The notes below the pieces were generated by a model. It searched no databases. It was not told where the DNA came from and was given only the letters and a program-made list of their open reading frames with translations. A stretch of DNA of 64,000 nt from CG1-02-35-72 sp045046885 (lineage in GTDB: Bacteria; Bacteroidota; Bacteroidia; Flavobacteriales; Flavobacteriaceae), in assembly GCA_045046885.1 (NCBI GenBank), contig JASFYX010000053.1:1-64000 (forward strand), written 5' to 3'. Of this stretch, positions 43,727 through 52,713 are shown piece after piece. The position numbers and the translations under genes are program-made. Every line of letters starts with the position of its first letter. Position 1 is the first letter of the stretch.

Positions 43727-44980
43727 TTGAAAGTAGAAATTATTACCATTGGCGATGAGATTTTAATAGGCCAAATATTAGATAGCAATTCTAAATGGAT
43801 GGCTACAGAGCTCAATAATATAGGTGTAGAAGTCTATCAAATAACTTCTATTCACGACGATGAAAAACATATTTTAAAGGCTTTAGCTGAAGCTGAAAAG
43901 AGAGTAGATATTATTTTAATAACAGGAGGCCTGGGGCCTACAAAAGATGACATTACAAAACGGGTTTTAGCAAAGTATTTTAAGGACGATTTGATTTTAC
44001 ATGACGATATCGTTGCACATATTAAAGGGCTTTTTAAAAAAATTAATTATCCTTTTACAGAAATAAACAAGCAACAAGCTTTAGTGCCCTCAAAAGCCAA
44101 ACCGTTGACAAATAATTATGGTACTGCTCCAGGTATGTGGTTTGAAGAAAAGGGTAAAATTATTGTTTCTATGCCGGGCGTCCCTACAGAAATGAAAGGC
44201 TTAATGACGCAATCTGTTTTACCACTTTTACAACAGCAATTCGATTTACCTTTTATTTATCACAGAACCATTCTGACTTACGGAATGGGAGAAAGCATGT
44301 TGGCAGAAAAAATAGCCGATTGGGAAAATAATTTACCAAAACCTTTAAAATTAGCCTATTTACCTGCTTTTGGACGCGTGAGATTAAGAATATCCGCAAA
44401 GGGAAAATCAAAAGAAAAAATTACACAACTTGTAGAGGACGAAGCTGAAAAATTGCAACCAATAATTGGCGATATAATTTTAGGATCAGAAGCGTCTGAA
44501 CCTTTAGAAGTTGTTATAGGTAAACTGTTAAAAGCACAAAATAAAACTTTAGCAACAGCCGAAAGTTGTACAGGTGGCGCTATTGCAAGTCTTATAACAA
44601 GTGTTGCTGGCGCGTCAAATTATTTTAAAGGGGCTGTTGTAAGTTATGCCGCCGAAATAAAAGAGCAACTATTAAATGTAAAAGCGTCAACAATAAAAAA
44701 ATATTCTGTCGTCAGTAAAGAGGTGGCAAAAGAAATGGCTAGAAATGCCCGAATTGTCCTCAACACAGATTATGTTATTGCTACAACTGGTAACGCTGGC
44801 CCAACGACAGACAAGACTGATAAATCAGTCGGAATTGTCTTTATCGCCATAGCGACACCCCAAAATGTTTATGTAGAAGTGTTTAATTTTGGGCAGCCAC
44901 GCGAAAAGGTTATCGTTAAAGCCACACAAAAAGCCTTAGAATTACTTAGAAATCAGCTTATAAAAAACCTTAAAAAATAG
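43727..44980 (+). CDS. cinA: CinA family protein (NMN amidase / competence-damage)
   Basis: A 417-residue two-domain protein. The N-terminal molybdopterin-binding-like domain (1-170) starts VEIITIGDEILIGQILDSNS and has TGGLGPTKDDITK. The C-terminal domain (about 250-417) contains ATAESCTGGAIASLITSVAGAS and TTGNAGPTTD, the nicotinamide-nucleotide deamidase signature. It salvages pyridine nucleotides. The TTG start gives the family N-terminus directly. Confidence 0.93.
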   Translation: MKVEIITIGDEILIGQILDSNSKWMATELNNIGVEVYQITSIHDDEKHILKALAEAEKRVDIILITGGLGPTKDDITKRVLAKYFKDDLILHDDIVAHIKGLFKKINYPFTEINKQQALVPSKAKPLTNNYGTAPGMWFEEKGKIIVSMPGVPTEMKGLMTQSVLPLLQQQFDLPFIYHRTILTYGMGESMLAEKIADWENNLPKPLKLAYLPAFGRVRLRISAKGKSKEKITQLVEDEAEKLQPIIGDIILGSEASEPLEVVIGKLLKAQNKTLATAESCTGGAIASLITSVAGASNYFKGAVVSYAAEIKEQLLNVKASTIKKYSVVSKEVAKEMARNARIVLNTDYVIATTGNAGPTTDKTDKSVGIVFIAIATPQNVYVEVFNFGQPREKVIVKATQKALELLRNQLIKNLKK

Positions 44981-45011
44981 TTTGCTATTATTTAATTAAT
45001 ATGTAAATTTG
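44981..45011 (+). promoter_or_regulatory. Promoter of the rpmB-rpmG operon
   Basis: TTTG (44981-44984), 19-nt spacer, TAAATTTG (45004-45011): a full match to the Bacteroidota promoter, as expected for ribosomal-protein genes. Confidence 0.8.
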
Positions 45012-45038
45012 CCCCTCGTTTAAAAACAATTAAAAAAG

Positions 45039-45278
45039 ATGTCTAGAGTTTGTGAGCTTACAGGTAAAAAAGCAATGACAGGAAACAATGTTTCGCATGC
45101 CTTAAATAGAACTAAACGCAAGTTTAATGTCAATTTAACTAAGAAACGTTTTTACATTCCAGAAGAAGATAAATGGTTAACTTTAAGAGTTTCTACAAGA
45201 GCTTTAAAAAACATTAATAAAAAAGGAATAGCCGCAGTTGTTAAAGAAGCACGCGAAAAAGGTTATTTAAAAAAATAA
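45039..45278 (+). CDS. rpmB: 50S ribosomal protein L28
   Basis: A 79-residue basic protein starting SRVCELTGKKAMTGNNVSHA, diagnostic of L28. It sits in the large ribosomal subunit. First gene of a short operon with L33 and a DUF4295 gene, behind a strong promoter. Confidence 0.97.
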   Translation: MSRVCELTGKKAMTGNNVSHALNRTKRKFNVNLTKKRFYIPEEDKWLTLRVSTRALKNINKKGIAAVVKEAREKGYLKK

Positions 45279-45289
45279 GTCTATAAGTA

Positions 45290-45475
45290 ATGGCAAAAAG
45301 TAAAGGTAATAGAATTCAGGTTATTTTAGAATGTACAGAGCACAAAGCCACTGGTTTACCAGGTACGTCTAGATATATTACAACTAAAAACAAAAAAAAT
45401 ACACCCGACAGATTAGAGGTTAAAAAATTTAACCCTATCTTGAAAAAAATGACGGTTCATAAAGAAATTAAATAA
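45290..45475 (+). CDS. rpmG: 50S ribosomal protein L33
   Basis: A 61-residue basic protein with RIQVILECTEH, SRYITTKNKKNTPDRLEVKK and YNP-type FNPILKKMTVHKE. It lacks the CxxC zinc pairs of the C+ type, so it is a zinc-independent form. It starts 11 nt after rpmB. Confidence 0.95.
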   Translation: MAKSKGNRIQVILECTEHKATGLPGTSRYITTKNKKNTPDRLEVKKFNPILKKMTVHKEIK

Positions 45476-45487
45476 CAGGATAAGGAC

Positions 45488-45637
45488 ATGGCAAAGAAAT
45501 CAGTAGCATCGTTACAAACAGGTTCAAAACGCTTAACTAAAGCTATAAAAATGGTAAAATCGCCTAAAACAGGTGCTTATATATTTGTAGAATCTATTAT
45601 GGATCCTAGTAAAGTAAACGATTTTTTAAAAAAATAA
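45488..45637 (+). CDS. DUF4295 small protein
   Basis: A 49-residue, very basic protein (MAKKSVASLQTGSKRLTKAI.., ending SKVNDFLKK) beginning 12 nt after rpmG. It matches the DUF4295 family, which in Bacteroidota regularly follows L28 and L33 and is probably ribosome-associated (inference from location and charge). A strong terminator follows. Confidence 0.85.
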   Translation: MAKKSVASLQTGSKRLTKAIKMVKSPKTGAYIFVESIMDPSKVNDFLKK

Positions 45638-45660
45638 ATCAGCTTACTTATAATTTACTG

Positions 45661-45687
45661 AAGCTACTTTCGTTTTGAAAGTAGCTT
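45661..45687 (+). terminator. Rho-independent terminator
   Basis: Stem AAGCTACTTTC (45661-45671), loop GTTTT, complement (45677-45687), then T-tract. It ends the ribosomal-protein operon. Confidence 0.9.
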
Positions 45688-45747
45688 TTTGTTTTTATAT
45701 ATTTGTGTGCTTTTAAAGCCCTTTTTTTTAAGTTAAAATAACGACCT

Positions 45748-46701
45748 ATGAGTTTATTTAAAAAACTTTTTTCAACAGAAAAAAAAGAAACACTAGACAA
45801 AGGTTTAGAAAAAACCAAATCTAGTTTTTTTGGTAAATTATCTAAAGCTGTCGCCGGAAAGTCTAAAGTTGACGATACTGTTTTAGACGAATTAGAAGAG
45901 GTTTTAGTATCGTCGGATGTTGGTGTAGATACAACACTTAAAATTATAGAGGCGATTGAAGCGCGTGTTGCCAAAGATAAATATTTAGGCACAGCCGAAT
46001 TAAACACAATTTTACGTGAAGAAATTGCCGCTTTACTCGCCAAAACAAATACTGGAAATGCCACTGATTTTGAAATACCAAATGACACAAAACCCTTCGT
46101 AATAATGGTTGTAGGTGTTAATGGTGTAGGCAAAACCACCACTATTGGTAAGTTGGCTTCACAATTTAAAAAGCAAGGTAAGAGCGTCATTTTGGGCGCA
46201 GCAGATACTTTTAGAGCCGCTGCAATTGACCAATTGCAAATTTGGGCAGATAGAGTTCAAATTCCCATTGTTAAACAACAAATGGGTAGCGATCCTGCTT
46301 CTGTAGCTTTCGATACTTTGTCATCTGCTTTAAAACAAAATGCCGATGTGGTGATTATAGATACCGCAGGACGCCTGCATAATAAAATTAACTTGATGAA
46401 TGAATTGACAAAAATTAAAATGGTTATGCAAAAGGTTATTCCTGATGCCCCGCATGAAATTTTGTTAATTTTAGATGGTTCTACAGGTCAAAATGCTTTT
46501 GAGCAAGCTAAACAATTTACCAAAGCTACTGAAGTTAATGCACTTGCTGTTACAAAACTAGATGGTACAGCCAAAGGCGGTGTTGTGATTGGCATTTCAG
46601 ACCAGTTTCAAATTCCAGTTAAGTATATTGGCGTAGGCGAGGGGCTTGACGACCTTCAGGTTTTTAATAAAATTGAGTTTGTAGATTCGTTTTTTAAATG
46701 A
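45748..46701 (+). CDS. ftsY: Signal recognition particle receptor FtsY
   Basis: A 317-residue SRP-GTPase with a short acidic/basic N-terminus and an N domain (about 20-100). The G domain has P-loop VVGVNGVGKTTTIGKLA, DTFRAAAIDQLQIW, VVIIDTAGRLHNK and TKLDGTAKGG. It docks ribosome-nascent chains to the translocon. The N-terminal A domain is much shorter than in E. coli, as usual in this phylum. The gap to rimO holds heptamer repeats. Confidence 0.96.
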   Translation: MSLFKKLFSTEKKETLDKGLEKTKSSFFGKLSKAVAGKSKVDDTVLDELEEVLVSSDVGVDTTLKIIEAIEARVAKDKYLGTAELNTILREEIAALLAKTNTGNATDFEIPNDTKPFVIMVVGVNGVGKTTTIGKLASQFKKQGKSVILGAADTFRAAAIDQLQIWADRVQIPIVKQQMGSDPASVAFDTLSSALKQNADVVIIDTAGRLHNKINLMNELTKIKMVMQKVIPDAPHEILLILDGSTGQNAFEQAKQFTKATEVNALAVTKLDGTAKGGVVIGISDQFQIPVKYIGVGEGLDDLQVFNKIEFVDSFFK

Positions 46702-46728
46702 GTACCAAGTACAAAGTACAAAGTATCT
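46701..46728. repeat. Heptamer tandem repeat in the ftsY-rimO gap
   Basis: Four near-tandem 7-mers (AGTACCA, AGTACAA, AGTACAA, AGTATCT) starting at the last base of the ftsY stop. Further degenerate GATAC/TACC pieces continue to 46800. Simple heptamer arrays like this are scattered in Bacteroidota gaps. Confidence 0.6.
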
Positions 46729-46805
46729 GATATCAAGTACTTGCCTAATATTAAATACCTAAACCAAATACCTGATACTAGATACCAGCTACTAACATCC
46801 AATTC

Positions 46806-48116
46806 ATGAGAACAAAATCAGCTAAACAAAATAAAATCAACGTCGTAACACTAGGATGCTCAAAAAATATTTACGATAGTGAAGTATTGATGGGGCAACT
46901 CAAAGCCAATAATAAAGAAGTAGTTCACGAAGATGCCAATGACGAAGGCAATATTGTGGTCATTAATACCTGTGGTTTTATAGGCGATGCTAAAGAAGAA
47001 TCCATAAATACCATTTTACATTACGCTCAGAAAAAAGAACGTGGCGAAGTTGATAAAGTTTTTGTTACAGGTTGTTTGAGCGAACGTTACAAACCCGATT
47101 TAGAAAAAGAAATTACCAACGTCGACCAATATTTTGGTACACACGATTTGCCCAATTTACTCAAGGCTCTTGAAGCCGATTATAAACACGAACTTATTGG
47201 CGAACGCGTAACGACCACGCCCAAACATTACGCTTATTTAAAAATTGCCGAAGGCTGTGACAGACCTTGTTCTTTTTGTGCTATACCACTTATGCGTGGC
47301 AAACATATTTCAACCCCTATTGAAGAAGTTGTAGAAGAAGCCACTAAGCTTGCTAAAAATGGTGTTAAAGAATTGATTCTTATCGCACAAGATTTAACTT
47401 ATTACGGTTTAGATATTTATAAAAAACGCGATTTAGCAAGGCTCTTAAAAGAACTCATAAAAATTGACGGTGTAGAATGGATACGTTTGCATTATGCTTT
47501 TCCGTCGGGTTTTCCTACTGATGTTTTGGATGTGATGAAAAATGAATCTAAAATTTGTAATTATCTCGATATTCCTTTGCAACATATAAATAGTGACATT
47601 TTAAAGTCGATGCGACGTGGCACGACACACGAAAAAACGACTTCCCTAATAAAAATATTCCGCGAAAGCGTACCCAATATGGCTATCAGAACAACTTTAA
47701 TTGTTGGGTATCCCAATGAAACTGAAGCCCAGTTCGAAGAGTTAAAAGAATGGGTTAGAGCTATGCGTTTTGAACGGATGGGCTGCTTTGCCTACTCGCA
47801 CGAAGAGCAAACCCACGCTTATAAATTAGAAGACAATGTACCCGAAGATGTCAAACAACAGCGTGTGTCTGAAATTATGGACATCCAAAGCGGCATTTCT
47901 TTTGAACTCAATCAGCTAAAAGTAGGTAAAATTTTTAGGTGTTTATTCGATAGAAAAGAAGGTAATCAGTTTATAGGACGTACCGAATTCGATTCGCCCG
48001 ATGTTGACAATGAAGTGTTGGTAGATGCTACAAAACATTATATTCAGTTAGGACAATTTATCGATATAAAAATTACCGAAGCTGGCGATTTTGACCTCTA
48101 CGGTGAACCCGTTTAG
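46806..48116 (+). CDS. rimO: Ribosomal protein S12 methylthiotransferase
   Basis: A 436-residue radical-SAM enzyme adding a methylthio group to an Asp of S12. N-terminal cluster-binding domain: VTLGCSKNIYDSEVLMGQL, NTCGFIGDAKEES and TGCLSERY. Radical-SAM motif CDRPCSFCAIPLMRG. C-terminal TRAM domain. The LGCSKN start and NTCGFI motif separate it from MiaB. Confidence 0.94.
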   Translation: MRTKSAKQNKINVVTLGCSKNIYDSEVLMGQLKANNKEVVHEDANDEGNIVVINTCGFIGDAKEESINTILHYAQKKERGEVDKVFVTGCLSERYKPDLEKEITNVDQYFGTHDLPNLLKALEADYKHELIGERVTTTPKHYAYLKIAEGCDRPCSFCAIPLMRGKHISTPIEEVVEEATKLAKNGVKELILIAQDLTYYGLDIYKKRDLARLLKELIKIDGVEWIRLHYAFPSGFPTDVLDVMKNESKICNYLDIPLQHINSDILKSMRRGTTHEKTTSLIKIFRESVPNMAIRTTLIVGYPNETEAQFEELKEWVRAMRFERMGCFAYSHEEQTHAYKLEDNVPEDVKQQRVSEIMDIQSGISFELNQLKVGKIFRCLFDRKEGNQFIGRTEFDSPDVDNEVLVDATKHYIQLGQFIDIKITEAGDFDLYGEPV

Positions 48117-48228
48117 TTAAGCTTTTCTTAAAAAGTTAATTTTCCCTCTTGTTTAGACTCGAGTATTCTATTCTTACTTGTTTTAAGTTTAATTTTAGTT
48201 ATTTTTACACAAAACAAACTAACTCAAG

Positions 48229-48924
48229 ATGACAGAAAAAAGTTCTTGCGATATAAATGACAAAAACAGCAGTTGTTGTTCGGTAAAAAATGACGATTCG
48301 GTTGATTTTGGGGAGCACTGGTGTGGTGTTTATACCGACAGCGATATTTCTAAATTGGGGTGGTATGAAGACGAATCGACTCCCGTTTTAGAACTTATAG
48401 ACGCTTGTAATTTAAATAAAGATGCCAAAATTTTAACCGTTGGCGCAGGTGCTACAACCCTTATAGATAGTTTGATAAATTTGAATTACACCAATCTTAT
48501 TGCTAATGACATTAGTAGCTGTGCTCTTAATGCCCTTAAAAGACGATTGGGAGAAGCGCATAAAAATATAACTTGGATAGTAGATGATATCACAAATCCA
48601 AATGATCTTAAGAAACTTACCGATATTTCATTATGGATAGACCGTGCTGTTTTACATTTTTTTACAGAAGATAAAGATCAAGACACTTATTTTGATTTGC
48701 TTAAAAGTAGTGTTGCAAAAGAAGGCTATGTTATTTTAGCCGAGTTTAATTTAAGCGGAGCCACTAAATGTAGTGGCTTAGATGTTAAACGATATAATGC
48801 TAAAATACTCTCGTCTAAGTTAGGTAGTGATTTTGTTTTACAAAAAGAATTCGATTATATTTATACGATGCCAAATGGCGATACAAGAAATTATGTTTAT
48901 ACACTTTTTAAACGCCTATCGTAA
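48229..48924 (+). CDS. Class I SAM-dependent methyltransferase with Cys-rich N-terminus
   Basis: A 231-residue soluble protein. The methyltransferase fold has AKILTVGAGATTLIDSLI (SAM loop), LIANDISSCALNALKRRLG and IDRAVLHFFTEDKDQ. The first 35 residues contain SSCD and SSCCS, hinting at metal or thiol binding. The substrate is unknown. A -7-like TATTTTTA lies at 48200-48207. The bacillithiol gene bshC begins 13 nt after its stop, so the two may be cotranscribed. Confidence 0.7.
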   Translation: MTEKSSCDINDKNSSCCSVKNDDSVDFGEHWCGVYTDSDISKLGWYEDESTPVLELIDACNLNKDAKILTVGAGATTLIDSLINLNYTNLIANDISSCALNALKRRLGEAHKNITWIVDDITNPNDLKKLTDISLWIDRAVLHFFTEDKDQDTYFDLLKSSVAKEGYVILAEFNLSGATKCSGLDVKRYNAKILSSKLGSDFVLQKEFDYIYTMPNGDTRNYVYTLFKRLS

Positions 48925-48937
48925 AAATAAGCCTTAA

Positions 48938-50548
48938 TTGAAAAAGTCAACAAGCACACATACCACAATCTCTTTTAAAGATACAGGCTACTTTAATGCT
49001 ATAATGGTCGATTATTTAGATAAAAAGAAAGTATCCAAATCTTTTTATCAAAATTTTCCAGATTTAGAAGGGTTCAAAAATCAAATTATATTAAAATCAA
49101 AATCTTTTAAAAACCAATCGCGTCCTGTTTTGGTAGCGGCTTTAGAAGTGCAATATAATAATGTAACAACTTCAAAAGCGACTCAAAATAATATTGAATC
49201 ACTTAAAAATAAGAATACTTTTACAGTTACAACAGGACATCAGTTAAATTTATTTACGGGGCCTTTGTATTTTCTGTATAAGATAGTATCGGCTATAAAT
49301 TTGGCTAAAAAGTTAAAAAGCAATTTTCCCGATAAGGATTTTGTCCCTGTCTATTGGATGGCGACAGAAGACCACGATTTTGAAGAAATAAACTACTTTA
49401 ATTTTAAAGGAGAAAAAATAAAATGGACACACCCTTTTAGCACAGGAGTAGGGCGTTTAAATAATGACGGATTAGAAGCCGTTTTCGAAACTTTTTCTAA
49501 AATTTTAGGGAATAACAAAAAGGCTACTTACCTCAAAGACTTATTTGAAAAAGCCTATTTAGAACACAACACTTTAGCAGAAGCTACTTTTTATTTAGCC
49601 AACACTTTGTTTAAAGATTACGGACTCATAATAATTGATGCCGATAAACCTGCTTTAAAAAGCCTTTTTAAGGATGCAATTAAAGATGAATTATTAAATA
49701 AAACCTGTTATAAAACAGTATCAGAATCAGCTCAAAAATTAGCAAATTTAAATTATAAAGTACAGGTAAATCCACGCGATATAAACCTCTTTTATTTGAT
49801 AGATGACCTGCGATCACGACTAGTTTTTGAAAACAATTTATACAAGGTTTTAGATACCGACATTAGCTTTACCAAAGAAGCTATTTTAAAAGAAGTTGAC
49901 AATCATCCCGAAAGGTTTAGCCCTAATGTGTTGATGCGTCCTTTATACCAAGAAATTATTTTGCCCAATTTGTGCTATATAGGCGGTGGCGGCGAATTGG
50001 CTTATTGGTTTGAAATGAAAAGCTATTTTGAAGCTTGTAATGTTGCTTTTCCTATTCTTTTATTGCGGAATTCGGTACTGATTTACAATAAGTTTCAAAA
50101 GAAAAAACTTGAAAAATTAGGCTTAACGATAATCGATTTATTTTTGGAGCAACAACAACTCGTTGACAAAACAGTTAAGGATATATCTGATTTAGAAATT
50201 GATTTTTCGAATCAAAAAAAACAAATTCAAAAAATGTTTTCCGATTTAAAAGTATTGTCTGACAAAACTGACAAGTCATTTTTAGGCGCTGTTAAAGCCC
50301 AGGAACACAAACAATTAAAAGGACTTTCTGTTTTAGAAAAGCGTCTTTTAAAAGCTCAAAAAAGAAAGTATAACGAATTGGTAAATAGAGTGGTATCAAT
50401 TCAAAATCAATTATTCCCAAATAAAAGCCTTCAAGAAAGGGTGCTCAATTTTTCTGAATTATATTTAGAATACGGAGATGATTTAATCCCAGAATTGGTT
50501 AATAATTTAGACCCTCTTGCTTTAGAATTCAGCCTGATTGAATTTTAA
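48938..50548 (+). CDS. bshC: Bacillithiol synthase BshC (cysteine-adding)
   Basis: A 536-residue enzyme adding cysteine to glucosaminyl-malate in the last step of bacillithiol synthesis. Characteristic stretches: TVTTGHQLNLFTGPLYFLYK, PVYWMATEDHDFEEIN and PNLCYIGGGGELAYWFE. A C-terminal coiled coil spans about 415-500. The TTG start gives the expected N-terminus. It implies that the organism uses bacillithiol as its low-molecular-weight thiol, as do many Bacteroidota. Confidence 0.92.
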   Translation: MKKSTSTHTTISFKDTGYFNAIMVDYLDKKKVSKSFYQNFPDLEGFKNQIILKSKSFKNQSRPVLVAALEVQYNNVTTSKATQNNIESLKNKNTFTVTTGHQLNLFTGPLYFLYKIVSAINLAKKLKSNFPDKDFVPVYWMATEDHDFEEINYFNFKGEKIKWTHPFSTGVGRLNNDGLEAVFETFSKILGNNKKATYLKDLFEKAYLEHNTLAEATFYLANTLFKDYGLIIIDADKPALKSLFKDAIKDELLNKTCYKTVSESAQKLANLNYKVQVNPRDINLFYLIDDLRSRLVFENNLYKVLDTDISFTKEAILKEVDNHPERFSPNVLMRPLYQEIILPNLCYIGGGGELAYWFEMKSYFEACNVAFPILLLRNSVLIYNKFQKKKLEKLGLTIIDLFLEQQQLVDKTVKDISDLEIDFSNQKKQIQKMFSDLKVLSDKTDKSFLGAVKAQEHKQLKGLSVLEKRLLKAQKRKYNELVNRVVSIQNQLFPNKSLQERVLNFSELYLEYGDDLIPELVNNLDPLALEFSLIEF

Positions 50549-50605
50549 TTCTTTTCTATATTCCTATCTAGAATTACATTATTTTTACGCTCTTTATATA
50601 CTTAA

Positions 50606-52654
50606 ATGAAAACACCAAAAGCTCCTAAGATACCTAAAGTATTGGCATGTCATAATGATAAACGCATAGACGATTATTATTGGCTCAATGAAAAAGAAAA
50701 TCCCAAAGTTTTAAAATATTTAGAAGCGGAGAATGCCTATTTTGAATTTGAAACAAAACACACAAAACATTTTCAAGAACAATTGTTTGAGGAAATGAAA
50801 GCACGTATTAAGGAAGATGACGAATCGGTTCCTTATAAAAAGAATGGCTATATCTATACCACTAAGTTTAAGAAAGGAAAACAATATCCGCTTTATTACA
50901 GAAAGAAAAATCAGGCTAAAGCCAAAAAAGAGTTGCTTTTAGATGTCAATAAAATGGCTGAAGGTCACGACTATTACAGTCTTAAAGGATTGTCTATCAG
51001 TTTAGATAATAAATATTTGTCTTTTGGTGTAGATACGGTTAGTCGTAGGCAATACACACTTTTTGTAAAAGATTTAGAAACAGGTAAAATTTTAAAAGAA
51101 GTTATAAAAAACACAACGGGAAATGCCGTTTGGGCCAATGATAATAAAACTTTTTTTTACACAATAAAAGACCCCAAAACATTGCGTTCTCATTGTATAA
51201 AAAAACACAAATTATTTTCAGAAGTATCACAAGATATATCTGTTTTTGAGGAAAAGGATGAAACTTTTAATGTTTTTGTAAGTAAAACCAAGTCAAATGC
51301 ATTTATTCTTATTGGAAGTGGAAGTACTTTAACATCCGAATGGCAGTTTTTAGAGGCTGATAACCCCGATGGTAAATTTAAGATGTTTAGCAAGAGAAAA
51401 CGTGGATTAGAATACGGCATAGATTATTATAAAGATAAATTTTATATCCATACTAATAAAGACAAGGCGACTAATTTTAAAATAATGAGCACCGCTATTA
51501 CGGAAACAACATCAGAAAATTGGCAAGATTTAATTCCGCATAGAAAAGAAGTATTGCTTGAAGATTTTTCAATTTTCAAAGATTTTTTAGTACTTGAAGA
51601 GCGAGAGCATGGCTTGTTAAAAATCCGCTTAAAAAGTTGGGATAACAGTTTTGATTATTATTTGCCCTTTAATGAAGAAACCTACACGGTTTATGTAGCT
51701 TATAATCCTGAATTTGAAACCAATGTTATAAGATATGTATATCAATCTTTAACAACACCAAACTCTGTAATAGATTATGACGTTTTTACATTTAAAAAAA
51801 CCATTAAAAAAGAACAAGAAGTTTTAGGAGGGAAATTCAAAAAAGAAAATTATAAAAGCGAACGTATTTGGGCAACTGCCAGAGATGGTAAAAAAGTGCC
51901 TATTTCTTTGGTGTATCATAAAGATACAAAATTATCAGCCAAAACACCTTTACTTTTGTACGCTTATGGCTCTTACGGACACACCATTGACGATACCTTT
52001 AGTACAGTAAGATTGAGTTTGCTCGATCGTGGTTTTGTTTATGCAACAGCCCATGTAAGAGGGAGTCAATATTTAGGACGCGCTTGGTATGAAGACGGTA
52101 AATTATTACACAAAAAGAATACCTTTTTCGATTTTATTGATGTGGCTAAGTATCTAATTGCTAAGAATTATACAAGTCAAAATCATTTATATGCCGAAGG
52201 GGGTTCAGCCGGAGGCTTACTAATGGGAGCTGTTATTAATTATAATCCCGATTTATTTAAAGGCGTCATAGCAGCAGTACCTTTTGTAGATGTTGTAACA
52301 ACAATGTTAGACACATCAATTCCATTAACAACAGGAGAGTTTGACGAATGGGGAAATCCAAAAGAAAAAGAATATTACGATTATATCAAATCTTATTCAC
52401 CCTACGATAATGTAGAGAAAAAAAAATATCCAAATTTATTGGTTACGACAGGCTTACACGATTCTCAGGTGCAGTATTTTGAACCGGCCAAATGGGTAGC
52501 TTTGCTTAGAGCGCTTAAAACAGATAAAAATAAACTCTTGTTTCACATCAATATGGAAGTAGGTCACGGCGGGGCTTCGGGCAGATTCGATTCCTTAAAA
52601 GAAGTAGCTAGAGACTATAGTTTTTTGCTGGATTTAGAAGAAATTGGCCAATAA
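50606..52654 (+). CDS. ptrB: S9 family oligopeptidase (protease II type)
   Basis: A 682-residue prolyl-oligopeptidase-family enzyme. N-terminal seven-bladed propeller (about 60-400), C-terminal alpha/beta-hydrolase. Catalytic Ser in YAEGGSAGGLLMGAV, the Asp region in VTTGLHDSQVQYFEPAKW and His in MEVGHGGASGRF. Oligopeptidase B cleaves short peptides after Arg/Lys. No signal peptide is visible, so it is probably cytosolic. A -7-like TATTTTTA lies at 50580-50587. Confidence 0.92.
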   Translation: MKTPKAPKIPKVLACHNDKRIDDYYWLNEKENPKVLKYLEAENAYFEFETKHTKHFQEQLFEEMKARIKEDDESVPYKKNGYIYTTKFKKGKQYPLYYRKKNQAKAKKELLLDVNKMAEGHDYYSLKGLSISLDNKYLSFGVDTVSRRQYTLFVKDLETGKILKEVIKNTTGNAVWANDNKTFFYTIKDPKTLRSHCIKKHKLFSEVSQDISVFEEKDETFNVFVSKTKSNAFILIGSGSTLTSEWQFLEADNPDGKFKMFSKRKRGLEYGIDYYKDKFYIHTNKDKATNFKIMSTAITETTSENWQDLIPHRKEVLLEDFSIFKDFLVLEEREHGLLKIRLKSWDNSFDYYLPFNEETYTVYVAYNPEFETNVIRYVYQSLTTPNSVIDYDVFTFKKTIKKEQEVLGGKFKKENYKSERIWATARDGKKVPISLVYHKDTKLSAKTPLLLYAYGSYGHTIDDTFSTVRLSLLDRGFVYATAHVRGSQYLGRAWYEDGKLLHKKNTFFDFIDVAKYLIAKNYTSQNHLYAEGGSAGGLLMGAVINYNPDLFKGVIAAVPFVDVVTTMLDTSIPLTTGEFDEWGNPKEKEYYDYIKSYSPYDNVEKKKYPNLLVTTGLHDSQVQYFEPAKWVALLRALKTDKNKLLFHINMEVGHGGASGRFDSLKEVARDYSFLLDLEEIGQ

Positions 52655-52670
52655 ATAAAAAAATAATTGT

Positions 52671-52678
52671 TAAATTTG
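52671..52678 (+). promoter_or_regulatory. Promoter -7 element
   Basis: TAAATTTG, exact consensus, 17 nt after the oligopeptidase stop and 36 nt before the cysteine-synthase-like gene. A TTG at 52645 is 23 nt away. Confidence 0.5.
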
Positions 52679-52713
52679 CGCGTTAATAAATTTATTAAAT
52701 CATAAACTAGTTT

